This document shows positions 25,920 to 36,923 of a stretch of 64,000 nucleotides of DNA, one piece after another (positions within the stretch are counted from its first letter, which is position 1; each line of letters starts with the position of its first letter). A program made the position numbers and the translations under genes. The DNA lies in NCBI GenBank assembly GCA_017311315.1, contig CM029654.1:24697879-24761878 (forward strand), written 5' to 3'. The notes below the pieces were generated by a model. That model had not been told where the DNA came from, made no database searches, and saw only the letters and a list, made by a program, of their open reading frames with translations. The stretch is from Dendrocalamus latiflorus. Its lineage: Eukaryota; Streptophyta; Magnoliopsida; Poales; Poaceae.

Positions 25920-26257
25920 AGTTTATCTCAAGGCAACTACTCAACCATATATATGATCATGTTGCCAAGGCAACCATCAAGAGCAAAGACCGGTCAGAAC
26001 TTGTTGGGGGCACAAGGCTTGGAAACCAATGTTACAAAGTAGTGGTTAACTCCATATGTGTCGATGTTGAGTTGTTTCGCTTCCGTGATGCTATTGGTCA
26101 TTCCATTGCATGCCCATCTCTGTTAGTATAGTTCTCACTTAAGCTTGTTTTACTCACATGCCACATAATGATTCTTTTATGCATCGACTCTAAGTTTCCA
26201 TCAAACATTCTTTATATTGAACAAGTTACTACATAGGAGCATGGTAAAGTGATACGA

Positions 26258-29037
26258 TGTAACATCCCAAAATTCCCTTTCTTTAAAAATTTAATTTCAA
26301 ATTAATTATTTTAAAGTATTTAAACTTTATCTGGATTTATCTAAATTTTATTTCAAAAATCTAAAGCAAGAAAATGTATTTTAAATATTTTATTAAAAAC
26401 AAAAAGAGTTCATTTTATTTTTCTCAATCTTCCCTGAATTTTATAGAATTTTTAAGAATTTTTTGGAATTAAAAATAAATTTTAAAAGTTAAAAAGGTAT
26501 TTTATAAAATTATTAAAGGACAATTTGAATATAAAATATTTTTCTTAAGTCTAAAATAGCTCCAGGAATATTCTATGAATTTTCTAGAATTTTAGACATT
26601 AATTAATATTTTCTAAGTATTTATAATGTTTCTAGTATTTTTTGAAAAGCTAATCCAAAAATTAAAATCAATTTAATCCCAGGCTGCCATGTGGTGCTCT
26701 CAGATTGAATCCATCTCTTTCTTTGATCTAATCCTAGCCGTCCATAGCCACTTAACCCTTCATTCAAATCCAACGGCCTTGATTATTTCTCTTGCCACAT
26801 GCCCTCCATCCAACCGCCCATACCCCTTCACCTCCTCTTCTCTCTCACCGACGGGTGGGCCCTACATGTCATAACCTTCTTCCTCCTTCCTTTCTTCTTC
26901 CTCAAGCTCTCTCTCTCTCCTCTCCACCATTGAAGCCGCACCAAACTCTTAAAGCCGGCCGTTTCTTCCTCCTTAACTCCCGAGTGAGTGCGCGTTTGAA
27001 TGCCCTCATCACTCCCCACTCACCGCCGGCCGTTTCCTCTCTTTTAATTCCCCTCTAAACTGTCGGCCGCATTTACTACGGCGAGCTCTAAACCGCCGGC
27101 CGTTACCCTCTCCCCCTCCGCCTATAAATCCCTCTCCCCGAGTTCGGCTCCCCTCCTTTAGCCTCTCCTCACCCCGCCGCCCCCTTTCCCCCTTTCGACC
27201 GAAGGCCAAAGCCACCGCCGAGCTTTCTCTCTCCACCGCTGCCACTTCTCTCCCTGCCGCCGCCGCCTCCGGCCGCCCCGAGCCCAGCGCCGGTAAGCAC
27301 GAGCTCCCCGCCGACTCCGCTCCCTCCGCCGCCTCTCACCGGCGCTGCAGGGCGCCCGTGCGCCGGCGAGCGCGCCGCCCCATGTGCCACCCCGTGCGCT
27401 GCCATTCCGGTTTGGGCCACGTCAGCTGGCCTGCACCCGCGTGGCCTCCTTTGAACATTTTGTACCTATGTTTGCGAAATGCTTTTTATTATTTTAAATA
27501 TTATTTGCATTGCTATTTACATAGAACACTAGATTTCGTCTTAAGGTATTAGTTAATCCAATCTAGTTATGCCCTCGTTGAAATTGAATGCCATGTACCT
27601 TTGTAACCTTAAGGTTTTCCTTTGTCTCAGTAATGAGAGTATTATAATTTTTTGCTAAATATTAGAACGGTAGTAAATGCTTAGTCAAGCTATTCAACCT
27701 TTGTAACCTTGGAATAGAAAAATTATATTTCATTGATCTAGCCTCTTATTTAGAATTTGGTGGCGATTGGTGTTGCCACTGTTTTTTAAAAATAAAATAA
27801 AATGTGAAAATTGTTTTAGACCAGGGCGGATGGTTAGATTGGATTGGTGCGGTTTTAGCATGAGATTTTGTAAAGTGTATGTTCCGCCCTAGTCGATTAA
27901 GGACCGACTCTTGTGTTTGTCCAGACTGAGCATTACCGTGCAACCCCAAGTCTATATGGGTATGACCTTGCTGACCAACTTATGATAGTCTAGTTTAGGT
28001 ACCACCAGTGGAAAGTGGGTGCCAGGGATTTACTGGTTTATTCACAGTGAAGGACAGGGTTTTACTGTACTCATATGGCGCAAGAGGGGGCTTCTGACTG
28101 GGTGGATTTAACCCTTCAGCGGTGAAACCTCAGCGGGTGGTGTCTAGCTAGACTAGAGTGAGGTAAAAGCTTTGTGATATTTTATCTGGGTCACATGCCA
28201 AAGGAAGCATGTTGACTATTTGGATAATTTATCGCTTGGGGGTAAAGCTGTAAATCCTCTGCAGAGTGTTAAACTATTCAAATAGCCGTGTCCACAGTCA
28301 AGGGCGGGCAAGGAATGCATTCACATGGTAGATCTTTGATTTTGGTTTTTAATAACAAATTTTTGGTATCTCGAGAGTGGGGGGAATCTCGGAAGGGTAT
28401 CCTGGCGGTTGGAGCCAGTGTGGGTGGATGGAACCCGTAGTCTTGAACCTTGGCAGTTAGTGCTGGGTAATTTGTGTTGGTGGATAGAATCTTCACTATA
28501 AAATTCTTGATAGTTTCTGTTAAAACAATTATTTTATTAAATTAATGCCTTCAAAAATATTTAATGGTATTTGAAATAAAATATTACTTTGTGCAAAAGA
28601 ACCATATAACCCCTCCTTTGTTAAGCCTTGCATCTACTGCATTTTTCCCAAGACTTGCGGAGTACTTTATGTACTCATATGCTGCACTCAAAATCAAACT
28701 CAGAGGAATATGAAGCTCAAGAGGGAGATTACGACTACTTCGTGTGTGGATTCGACGAAGGCTTTTCGGAGTACTAGGCTGCGCTTCCCCAGTCAATTGC
28801 CTGTGGCGTATTGATGGGTCTTCACCGGATTTACTTTTGCTTCTGATGTGTTTTGTGAGTTGTGAGGTCTTGAAACCTCAATTGTAGCAAAGAGGTATTT
28901 GGTCTATACTCTTTATTATTGCAATAAAGCGTTGTTGGTTATGTATCATCACTGTTTGACTGTGTGCACTAGTTTTGATCTGGGACTAGTGCTGTAATAT
29001 ACGGATGGTCTGGATTCGGTAATCCGGGGTCCCGACA
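26258..29037 (+). mobile_element. Gene-less LTR-type element (probable large solo LTR)
   Basis: Starts TGTAACATCCCAAAATT and ends GGGTCCCGACA, with a perfect target duplication TACGA (26253-26257 and 29038-29042). No second LTR, PBS or coding domain is present in its 2780 bp. It has an AT-rich head (26270-26680), a CT/GC-rich block at 26880-27420 that looks like promoter and leader sequence, then about 1.6 kb without features. The same two termini and head-to-block order occur in the 4211-8934 element on the other strand. Long-LTR chromovirus (Tekay/Del-like) solo LTRs are my best guess for family; that part is inference. Confidence 0.8.
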
Positions 29038-29042
29038 TACGA

Positions 29043-30464
29043 GCAGGTATTTAAGCTGTTGTCGTATTCTTCATTCATACATGTTTTCCAGCAAGAAGTT
29101 GACTTCTAGCAATGTTAATTTACATTTAAGACATATAGCTACGACCTATGGTACTTGAATTAGTGTTAAGCCCCCAACCACTAAGTATGTGGAATCAAAA
29201 AGGTTTTGTATATGTATTTGAATATTGCTCGTTGTCCTAAAGCTTCTATCTTTACTAATTCAGTGATCATATCTGTTTATTTTTGGTGATTCATCTATTA
29301 CCAATACATAAGATTTATTTTTTGCTTACCTGTATTATAATATCGGGATTGGTAGGTTAAGAATTATAAATTAATTTGAAAGTTTCTGCCAGTATTGGCA
29401 GGTTATGTATTGATAACTTAGAGCATGCAATGGTACGATAAGTACCACAAAAACACAACAAATTGTGCATTGTTCTTTCAGTGCTACCTTTATTAGATGG
29501 ATCATTTGTATTGTATAAGATGTAAGTACATATTCAAAATTCTAGTTTAGAGCTTTCAATTTTAATAAGATCATGCCTTCATGTCCTACATTTATTGATT
29601 GTACAGTGACTCATCCCACAGTGTTCATGCATCACTTCGTAGGTGATCGAGTTCGTTTGGCAGCGGAGGTCAAGATTGAGCTGTCTAGGAATTAATATCT
29701 AGTAACGAATGAGCTGTATTTTTTTGTGTGAAATATGATATTTTGTATGGGTGCGTTTAGATATCAACCGGATATTTTTTTCTAACAATCATCCAAATTT
29801 AGGACCGTTCGATTAGAGATCCAACGGCTCCTTTTTCTTGGAGGGGGAGAATTTGTAGCCGTTGGATCTCTAATCTAATGGTCACAAATCTAGATGATAG
29901 TTAGGAAGAAAACATCCGGATGATGTTTATCAACATAGAATCCTTATATGTTTCTATAGTTGTCTTTTGTTGATATATGTTAACCTCATGACTCGAAGTT
30001 ACCATCATGTAAGTGCTCCTTAATTGTGGGCATATGGGCAAGTATATGTTGTTTTTGAGATATGTGATTCCAACTTTTACTTAAATTTGTGCGATTTTGT
30101 TATGCTCAGTAGACGAAATATATGGATATATTAGCCATTTTCTATTAATTATTTTTATTAACAAATAATAGCATCCAAATGTGAAATTGCTATAATGGGA
30201 TTTTGATGCAAACATATTGCCTATGTATCCTTTTTAGACCAATTGAAGCCTCAGTATGATGGGGACCCTTCGGGCAAGCAAGCCAGCCTCAGAGGCAGCC
30301 TGTTAACCTTATAATACCTTTTGCGACAGGGATACCTGAGTCAGGCTTCAACTACCTCCGAATGTCTTGTGAGGCTGACTTTCCTATTTCAGAGGCTTAT
30401 TTTGCCCATATCAATTAAGTCAAGTCATACATTGATATCATCCTTTGTTTTATCATGAATATTC
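29043..30464. other. AT-rich stretch, no gene; holds one fold-back MITE
   Basis: Beyond the TACGA target copy I could not find the right end of CACTA-1 or any coding trace. At 30250-30400 there is a patch with GGGACCCTTCGGGCAAGC and repeated CCTCAGAGGC-like words that resembles grass LTR sequence, but no boundary can be defined. The MITE is listed separately. Confidence 0.4.
29749..29934. mobile_element. Fold-back MITE
   Basis: Two arms of about 80 bp face each other: 29750-29829 (GTGCGTTTAGATATCAACCGG ... to CCAACGGCT) and 29857-29934 (AGCCGTTGG ... ATCCGGATGATGTTTATCAAC). The innermost 24 bp (GATTAGAGATCCAACGGCT and its complement) are nearly perfect, the rest roughly 80% matched. The loop is 27 bp. 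The transcript would form a long hairpin. No clear target duplication was found, so superfamily is undetermined. Confidence 0.7.
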
Positions 30465-31135
30465 AATAAGAGAACAATCAAACTGTCACATACATTCTTC
30501 TCTACGTGCAAGACATCGATGCAGTGATGAACTTCTAGGTGCTCCTAATAAGGTAAATCCCAAAATATTGATCTCTTCTTCTAGACGTTCTTCTATTGGT
30601 TCGTCGATTTACGTCCTTTTTCGAGCACAACATCTAAATCCATAACCATATCATAGATCTCTTTCTTGCTTAAATGCCTGGGAGTTGAACTATCCCCGTT
30701 CTCTCTGTCGAATTGTTTCTTCATCTTGCAATATGGGTGAGCCCTTCGAAGGAACCTATGGCGATGCATGTATACAATTTTGCATGAGTGCTTTAGCCAC
30801 ATACCCTCGGTATCATCTAAGTAGTGAGTACAGGCTTTGGCCCCTTTTGTACTCTGGCCTGACAAGTTAGCAAGGGTAGGATAATCATTTGTGGTGCAGA
30901 ACAACAAGAAGCGTAAAGTGAAGTTCTCTCATTTGTACACATCCCATACCTATACCCCTTCGATCCACAGTATTTTTAGATCTTTCACCAACGGTGCTAG
31001 ATACACATCAATATCATTTTCAGGTTACTTCAGCCCTTGGATAAGTATCGATGGTAAGATATACTTCTACTTCATACACAACCAAGGAGAAATGTTATAG
31101 GTGCAGAGAGTCACGGGCTAAATGCTATGTCAGCC
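30465..31135 (-). pseudogene. TNP2 transposase fragment, reverse orientation
   Basis: A third TNP2 trace in the window. Minus-strand blocks in family order: traces of LARDSLHL (about 31120), KWKYILP-like (31070), ENFTLRFLLFCTTNDYPTLANL (30930-30860), STKGAKACTHYLD (30850), MWLKHSCKIVYMHRHRFLRRAHPY (30810-30730) and an HCID/HVEKNV-like trace near 30500. Only the middle of the transposase is present. It corresponds to the same region as 8950-9950 of CACTA-1 but faces the other way and is better conserved, so it comes from a different copy. Confidence 0.75.
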
Positions 31136-33586
31136 GCCCTCCGGTTCGCCCCCGATGGCTTCCCCCATCGGATCCCCCTATGCCACCCCTCTATTCCCGC
31201 TTGGCTCACCTGCTCAGCTCCATTGGGCTGCAGCTAGGGTTTGGCTTGGGTGGTGCCGCGAGCTCACCGGCCTAAGATGGCCTCCGATGAATCTCCATGG
31301 TGGTTCTCCTTTGTTTTCCCCCCTCTATTGCGCTGGCCCTATGGTGGGGCTGTTTGGCTCATTGAGTAAGTTGGGTGCATCGTTGTCGGTATGTAGCTTG
31401 CCACCTGATGCTCACCGTCATTTACTCAGCTCCCCCTCTTTGGCCCCCCCCCGGCTCCTTGTCCCTACAGGGGTTGCCGCTGGCATGGCTTCTGTGAGCT
31501 CAGCGCGACCATGGTCGAGCACCATGACTCTAGCCCAATGCGACCTCTATGGCTTCTAGGCTCCTACGACGGTGCTCCTACACGTCCTTCCCCTACCAAC
31601 ATTGGTGTCAGCCCCGTCGGTTCACTCCTTCCTCCTCCTACCCGAGATGGTTCACTCTACCCCTTCTTTATGCCTTTTGATTTTAGCCACTATTTTTAGC
31701 TTGCTTAACTCACGAGTACACATGGCTGGGAAAAGTCAGCGGTTGTACTGCTGCATTGGTACTTGGTGGGTGGCATACACTGTGGAGCATGTCACCTCCC
31801 AAGGGCGTGCATTTGTTTTTTCACGAACTCGCTATCATCATGTTGCGGCTGTGCCGGCCAAGGTAGGGTGGTCTCATTTCTTGCCGTGCCACCTTGGCTG
31901 GTTCGGGCTTATGGTGGCATGTGGTGTTTATGTGTGCGGTGCTGCTGTGCTGTGCTATGGATAGAGGGTAAAAGGGTTAGGAAATGGGGACCTACTTGTT
32001 TATCAGGTTATAAATGGAGATGGATGGTGATGAGGTGCGTGGTGGCTATTACTTTGCTCACACATGCTTCACGTTGTGGTTGGCCTTCTTTTGTCCTGCT
32101 GGCAGTTTCATTTTGCTATCCCCTTGTTGTCGTGGTCGGGCAAAGGTGGTCCCGATGAGCATAGATGGCCCTATGCCTTGTGGTCGTCATCTTCTCCTTT
32201 GTCTTCCCCTACATCTCTAGCTTCTCTCCTCCAAGCTCTCTCTTCCTTGCTGTTTGTGTGTGGTTTTCGTGGGACTTTGGGTGGTGCTGGAGTGGTGCTT
32301 GGCTATGAGTGTTGCTTTGGCCGAGAAATGCACAAGTAGAGAGGGCTTTGCCTTGCCTTTGCTGGCTCTTGATTAGGAAGTGAAATGAGAGTGAGATGGG
32401 GATGAGGCTCTCTGTGGCTGGCTTGCTTATGAAAGCGAAGGACTAGTTGGCTTCTCTCTCCCTTGGTTGTGCAAAGACTCGGCTGCCCTAGTCTTATCCT
32501 CATTGCACTCTTGGCCAACTGTGCAAGGAGGTAAAATCCTGGGACCTTTCGTTCATGGGGTGATTTCGGCACTATTCTTCAGTTTTTCTACTGTGGTCTA
32601 TGGAAGGTAAGTCCGTAAAATTACAGTGGGTGTTGGACTAATTTTTCTACCAAATGATGAGACCTATTTAAGTGATAGGTGCTAGTTGGCCCCGGACAGT
32701 CCAGGTATCTCGATGAACACTAATCGATGCGGCATCCTAAAGATGCACAGGTTCTAATGGCAAAATATTTTTATTTCTTTTATTCTCTCTTAGATTGTTT
32801 TTATTCTTTGCATTTGGACCACAAAAGAAAAATGCCGGGTTTAGTTTGGTCTTTGGAAGACTACTACTCGTCGCGCATGCAAAGGAATAATGCAAGGCCC
32901 TAGAATAATGCAAATGTAATTTTATTATTTTCTATTTTAATGCAATACTTGTAATTTATTTATTTATAGATGCACAATGAATTCTTGTAATTATTCAAGT
33001 GTTGTACTAATTTTATTGGCTTGCAAGAGCTATGTTTAAGTTTTGTAATTCACTGTGTTGTAATTACCTTATTTGCTCTCTAATTACAGTTAATTAAATT
33101 TAATTGCACTGTTAATGTTAATTAAGAGTTAGGGTTATTTCACAAATTCACTCAAAGACCTGGACAATTTGCATGCACCCATCACATACTGATTTGAAGT
33201 AAACAGACTGTTTTCCATTTATTTGTATTGTTCAGATGTTGATATGTGGAGAGAGAAATTAAGTCGCGAAGGGTTTAGTTGTTGCTGTGCAATATCTCTA
33301 GCTAGTGAGAGAGGAAGGCTGGATGAATTGGAGATCATGGTTGTGTTTATGAGATACGATTTACTCATTTGCACAAGGGACATTATACTAGCGCGGCCAT
33401 ATTTAGAATTTTAATGGCCTGTTTATTGTTCTTGCTGACTCTGCTTATGTGCCGTGTAATGTTCATTATTTCAAATGGAGTAGTGTAATTGAATTGAAAC
33501 TGAAACTCTTCTTTGGTGATCGAGATATCTGGTGACATGTGTTAACTATCTGTGTTAAAAACATAACTTTGCCTTCGTTGCAACAA
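31136..33586. other. Unassigned stretch, GC-rich at left
   Basis: 31140-32590 is GC-richer than its surroundings, with plus-strand open frames rich in Pro, Ser and Leu and no recognisable domain. It starts exactly where the TNP2 fragment stops. A TTATAAATGG TATA-like word sits at about 32006. From 32600 to 33580 the sequence is AT-rich with no coding trace; a 63-codon frame at 33223-33414 has no similarity I recognise. Confidence 0.4.
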
Positions 33587-33659
33587 GCGCCCATGGCCTA
33601 ATGGATAAGGCGTCTGACTTCTAATCAGGCGATTGTGGGTTCGAGTCCCACTGGGCGTG
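33587..33659 (+). tRNA. tRNA-Arg (anticodon TCT)
   Basis: A 73-nt cloverleaf. The acceptor arm GCGCCCA pairs with TGGGCGT, with discriminator G. The D arm is GCCT...AGGC, the anticodon arm TCTGA-CTTCTAA-TCAGG with anticodon TCT, and the T arm GTGGG-TTCGAGT-CCCAC. The internal polymerase III promoter boxes are intact (A box TGGCCTAATGGA, B box GGTTCGAGTCC). CCA is not encoded and there is no intron. CAA words lie just upstream and a T run just downstream, as usual for plant nuclear tRNA genes. It reads AGA codons. It is the only intact conventional gene in the window and probably functional. Confidence 0.97.
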
Positions 33660-33663
33660 ACCG

Positions 33664-33671
33664 TTTTTTTT
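33664..33671 (+). terminator. Polymerase III terminator of tRNA-Arg
   Basis: Eight T residues starting four bases after the discriminator base, sufficient for RNA polymerase III termination. Confidence 0.85.
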
Positions 33672-33742
33672 CGCTATAATCATTTTTGCACTCGTCTCAT
33701 TTTTTTTGACCCAATAGATGCTGCTGTCGGATGAGAACTACG

Positions 33743-34012
33743 ACTGAAAAGCCACTCTTGAACCATGCTGCTGAGATTTCGGGGGTGTTTGGTTGCCAGC
33801 CACAGTTTACCACGCCTAAGGTTAGGCAAGTTTGACCAACTTTGGGAGCTGTTTGGTTGCAGCTACAGTTTACTACTACTGAAAAGCCACTCTTGAACTA
33901 TGCTGCTGAGATTTCGAGGGTGTTTGGTTGCCAGTCACAATTTACCACGCCTAAGGTTAGGCAAGTTTGACCAACTTTGGGAACTGTTTGGTTGCAGCCA
34001 CAGTTGTGGCAA
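33743..34012. repeat. Tandem duplication of a 135-bp block
   Basis: 33743-33877 and 33878-34012 are two direct copies of a 135-bp block (starting ACTGAAAAGCCAC), about 95% identical. Each copy contains 38 bp of outside flank plus the left 97 bp of the MITE that begins at 33781, so the duplication followed the MITE insertion. Confidence 0.85.
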
Positions 34013-34173
34013 GATTCCCTTCTAACAAACTAGGTCCCACGCGTCAATGACTTAAAAAAGTGTGGCAAGATTCCCTTAGACTTGCTAAGGTGTGGCAAAG
34101 AATTTGAGTACCTCAACTTAGGCAAGTGTGACAATTTTTATTGGCAAAATGTGGCTAGCAACCAAACAGCCCC
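33781..34173. mobile_element. Tourist-like MITE with internal duplication
   Basis: Terminal inverted repeats GGGGGTGTTTGGTTGCCAGC (left) and GCTAGCAACCAAACAGCCCC (right), flanked on both sides by TTC (33778-33780 and 34174-34176). Tourist/PIF elements usually duplicate TTA or TAA, so TTC would be a variant target. The 393 bp includes a second copy of the left end caused by the tandem duplication; the original element was about 258 bp. It sits 120 bp from the tRNA gene. Confidence 0.75.
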
Positions 34174-34353
34174 TTCATCGCAAGAAATAATCCGAATTGT
34201 AGGATCTTATGATACTGCAGTCCTGTAAGGCCAGTTCCATTCGATCCTATTTAAGATGTAAATTAGGTGAAAATATATAAAATTGCAATTTTTGAGGTGC
34301 AATCGTACTATTTGATCCTAGAGCCCTAGTCTTGAGTCTGCTACTAGAGATAA

Positions 34354-34382
34354 CTAGTAGAGTGCCCGTGCTAACGCTACGG
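34354..34382 (-). other. Helitron 3' terminus with hairpin
   Basis: On the minus strand: hairpin CCGT-A-GC-GTTA-GC-ACGG (34382-34366; four plus two base pairs, one bulged A), eight nucleotides, then CTAG (34357-34354) and host T. The GCACGGGCACTCTACTAG ending closely matches the typical grass Helitron tail. Confidence 0.75.
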
Positions 34383-34869
34383 CGGCATTTGAGGGATGCA
34401 CATGACAATTTTCCGAAGCCGCAGGGGGACGGTAAAATACAAAACAAGATAAAATTTGTAAAAAATAAAACGAACAATCAGATTCATTAAAATTCACGTC
34501 TCATATATTGTATAACCAAATATTTTTGTCACATAATGAATGTCACATAACAACTGATCCTTTGAGGAGGAGGCGACAACATCATTGGACTCACCCACCG
34601 ACGACTTTCTCCATCCCCACATTGTTTAAACTTGAGGCTACAAAGAAAACAAATATTTTTGTCACATAAAGAAATATGAAACACAGTAAGGAAATAGGTG
34701 TTTGTGGACTATTTAATTACCACATCACCATGCTAGGACGTCTTTATACACAATATTTTTGGTGCTCTTCCCTGATCATTCCTATTCATGATCATGCTAC
34801 AAATAAGAAGAAATAACTCTCAATCATAGACATCTCTAAAACATTATTGATAACATCAAATGTCCATAC
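34383..34869. other. Helitron interior, no gene seen
   Basis: AT-rich sequence between the terminal hairpin and the last HVA22-like exon. I searched it for the missing next HVA22 exon and did not find it. Confidence 0.5.
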
Positions 34870-35985
34870 CTTGAAAGAAGCTTATCTGCAAAGACTTCCA
34901 TAATGCTAAAAGATCCATACGCTGCAACACATTGGAATATAAATGTTACAAGCAACAATCAATTAAACAAATCTTGACCACATATTTTAGACCAAAATAC
35001 ATTAAATAAAACTGCACTTTTTGAAATTGTTCATTTGGATCATTGAACTATTGAAGTCTTTATACTAAAATCCATCAAGTCATACTGGTATGTCATCAAC
35101 TATGCAATCGTGTCAAGATGACCTGGCAAGTTAATGTACATGCAGTGTTGGTTTTGAGTTTTGACTATTCGTAGCATAGAAATAGTATGTCATTGTGCAG
35201 TTTTCCTTAATTAACAAAAATACCCTTTTCATTAAAACTAATTGAGCAATGCCAACTGCATCTAGCATAAATGGTTTTTAAGAGTGCAGATACCCGCATG
35301 AACAATTTCAAAAGGTACTATGACCTGTGTTGTAATTTGGCTTTTATTGAAAGAAGTTGCTTCAAAGGTAATAATGAAAATTTTATTATGAATCCATTTT
35401 ATTACAGACCTGCCCAATAAAGGAGCCACCGTTCTTTCTCATTTTGATCTTTCTTCTCTATAGCCCTGTAAGTGGAGTATACAGGCAGACCAATCCCTAC
35501 TGCACAACTGCACAAGCATGAAGTGAGGATCATAAACATGACAGATTTCTTATCCACAACAGAAAGATAGCTTATTTTTTTAAAGGATTGTTACAACAAA
35601 TTATAAGTTTTCGGTTTATTGCATCCAGCTAGACCAATACTTACGCTGATGCTAATATGAAATAAGTAATTACAATAACAACAGTTTGACAGTTTGTAGT
35701 AATTTATAAACTAAAAAACTAAAAGCGCTGATGAAGTCCAACCAGCAGTACAATCAGTTCACTGACATAATCTATGTAATTGCCTAAAAAAGCACAACAA
35801 GGTATCAAATAAGGAAAACAGGCTAACCGAAGAAAAACAATCAACTTTCAATTTCCAAGAAGCACAATATGAAAATAAACAACCAGATAACAACATGCTG
35901 ATTAACATACTACATTTGAAGTATACCTGGCTGTGCGGATGACAACATTAGAGCTTAGTGGGGCCAGTAAGAGCCGTAAACCCAC
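34870..35985 (-). pseudogene. HVA22-like (TB2/DP1 family) gene fragment, three exons
   Basis: Three exons with intact splice sites: 35985-35927 (VGLRLLLAPLSSNVVIRTA), 35507-35410 (VGIGLPVYSTYRAIE... to LLYWA) and 34921-34870 (YGSFSIMEVFADKLLS). Phases join correctly across both introns (donors GTATAC and GTCTGT, next donor GTATGG; acceptors end in AG). The 209 bp encode about 69 residues of the membrane hairpin domain of an ER-shaping HVA22 protein, closest in wording to the HVA22k subgroup. The N-terminal exon and everything after the third exon (expected WFPLYYH block) are missing, so no complete protein can be made. An in-frame ATG directly before exon one (ATGTCACAG) could serve as start if the intron is retained. 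Captured Helitron cargo is the likely origin. Confidence 0.82.
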
Positions 35986-36746
35986 CTGTGACATCAAATG
36001 CAGTTTCAAACTTTCAGCACAAGTTAAAGAACAAAGTAAGAATGCTTTGTAATAATCTAGGTAAAACAGGAATATAAGACACTCATGGTTGATGATATAG
36101 TACACTTAGTAGTTCACTTGGGAAGAAAAGGTCACATTTTGACACTAAGTAATTTTCCAAGTTTAAAGTGCAACATATAGCTTGCAAGATCACGCACACT
36201 CACATGGATGAGTTATGAAAGATTGGTAGATTCTCGATACCTCCTAATCCTAATTCTAGAACTGTCTACAATTGAACATATATATGATTTCTCCTTGTGC
36301 ATTACAAAGGTTTTGCGTGCATATGTAGTTGAAGTTGCTAATAGCAATCCAAGTCTTTTCGAAGGACAGTAGTAGTGATGTTTGCTCATCGCTACCAGTG
36401 CTTGCAGGCCAGTCTTTGTGTTGCAGCTCTACATTCATGTTAAAGTCTAAAAGGCGTCTGTAGAAGTGTAACATACAATAGCTTTTTGCCAGTGCAATTC
36501 TTTGGAATTGACATGTAGGAATTTGAATCAGCTAGTGAAACAAATACATTGACATATCATTAGTTAGCACAAAGAGGTCCACAGAACAAAAAAGGAACAA
36601 AGCTAGATAAAATTGATTCTAGGGTGAAAAACAAACACCACATCTTGGGAGTAGTATGCCAACAAATACCTTCTCACTTCTTAATAATTTGCAGTAATGA
36701 ATGGCTCTCAAAATATTTATTGAAATACCAGGAACAGAAACCTGAA
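35986..36746. other. Spacer between captured fragments
   Basis: Between the HVA22-like exons and the stop codon of the chimeric gene. No additional exon with splice sites was recognised; it would hold the chimeric gene's 3' untranslated region. Confidence 0.4.
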
Positions 36747-36923
36747 TTAGACTCTCTTCTTCTGAGCAGAAGGTCTAAGCGATGAACCAGCAGTAGGGCA
36801 TTCAGAGCATGAGCAGAGTCCTCGCAGAATTGCAATAACAGCAAAAACGGCAAAAGGAACATACATCTGAAGCAACTTCTGTGTCACTTTCCCTGAACCC
36901 AAAATCTCTCCAAGTATTGCAGA
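36747..36923 (-). CDS. Chimeric gene, exon 2 (membrane protein of unknown function)
   Basis: 58 codons plus stop (TAA at 36749-36747), preceded by a good acceptor (TTTCAG). It starts in phase 0, matching the phase-0 end of exon 1 at 50722, so the two join without a break. It encodes SAILGEILGSGKVTQKLL, then one predicted membrane segment (about MYVPFAVFAVIAILRGL), then a Cys/Ser/Arg-rich tail ending KKRV. Exon 1 carries a matching membrane segment, giving a two-pass protein of 144 residues. I do not recognise the family; the downstream half looks like a small conserved plant membrane protein, from memory of wording only. In the plain intron between the exons I saw no other exon that fits. Confidence 0.6.
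   Translation of the reverse strand, partial: SAILGEILGSGKVTQKLLQMYVPFAVFAVIAILRGLCSCSECPTAGSSLRPSAQKKRV

Larger units (their letters stand above)
2559..26131 (+). mobile_element. CACTA-1: old CACTA (En/Spm-type) element, host of the nest
   Basis: The left end is CACTATTACAAA at 2559, preceded by CCT, followed by fold-back subterminal repeats and then two plus-strand genes: a TNP2 transposase remnant and a Transposase_24/TNPA-like remnant ending near 26131. Both genes are recoverable only by jumping over later insertions, which gives the relative order of events. The matching right terminus (expected to end in TAGTG with the same 3-bp flank) was not found up to 30440, so the right boundary given is only the last coding trace. 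The element must have been long dead when invaded, since coding segments on both sides of every insertion already carry stops. Confidence 0.7.
13098..26131 (+). pseudogene. Transposase_24 / TNPA-like CACTA accessory protein remnant
   Basis: Scattered plus-strand exon remnants match the plant transposase family found as the second gene of CACTA elements, whose products bind subterminal repeats. Traces in order: KRPKDRFTITDVD... with WVKITYSSRKELTKDEKDV (13170-13400); SANKNWKDFKNRLKDKYF and ARVSIPRW (14460-14610); HTIGSRSLTNV (19650-19700); KKGKKVGHAEVY with a RKDGT-like block (19800-19900); a coiled-coil stretch with LRQEMRHLRNENAE and LRNENAERKGEMQ (20190-20330); and a C-terminal block VGGTRLGNQCYKVVVN (26000-26060) ending at a stop at 26131. 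The frame is broken by stops and by two LTR elements, 14777-19642 and 21119-25919; removing both restores the family order of blocks. The family assignment is by recognition of these blocks. Confidence 0.65.
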
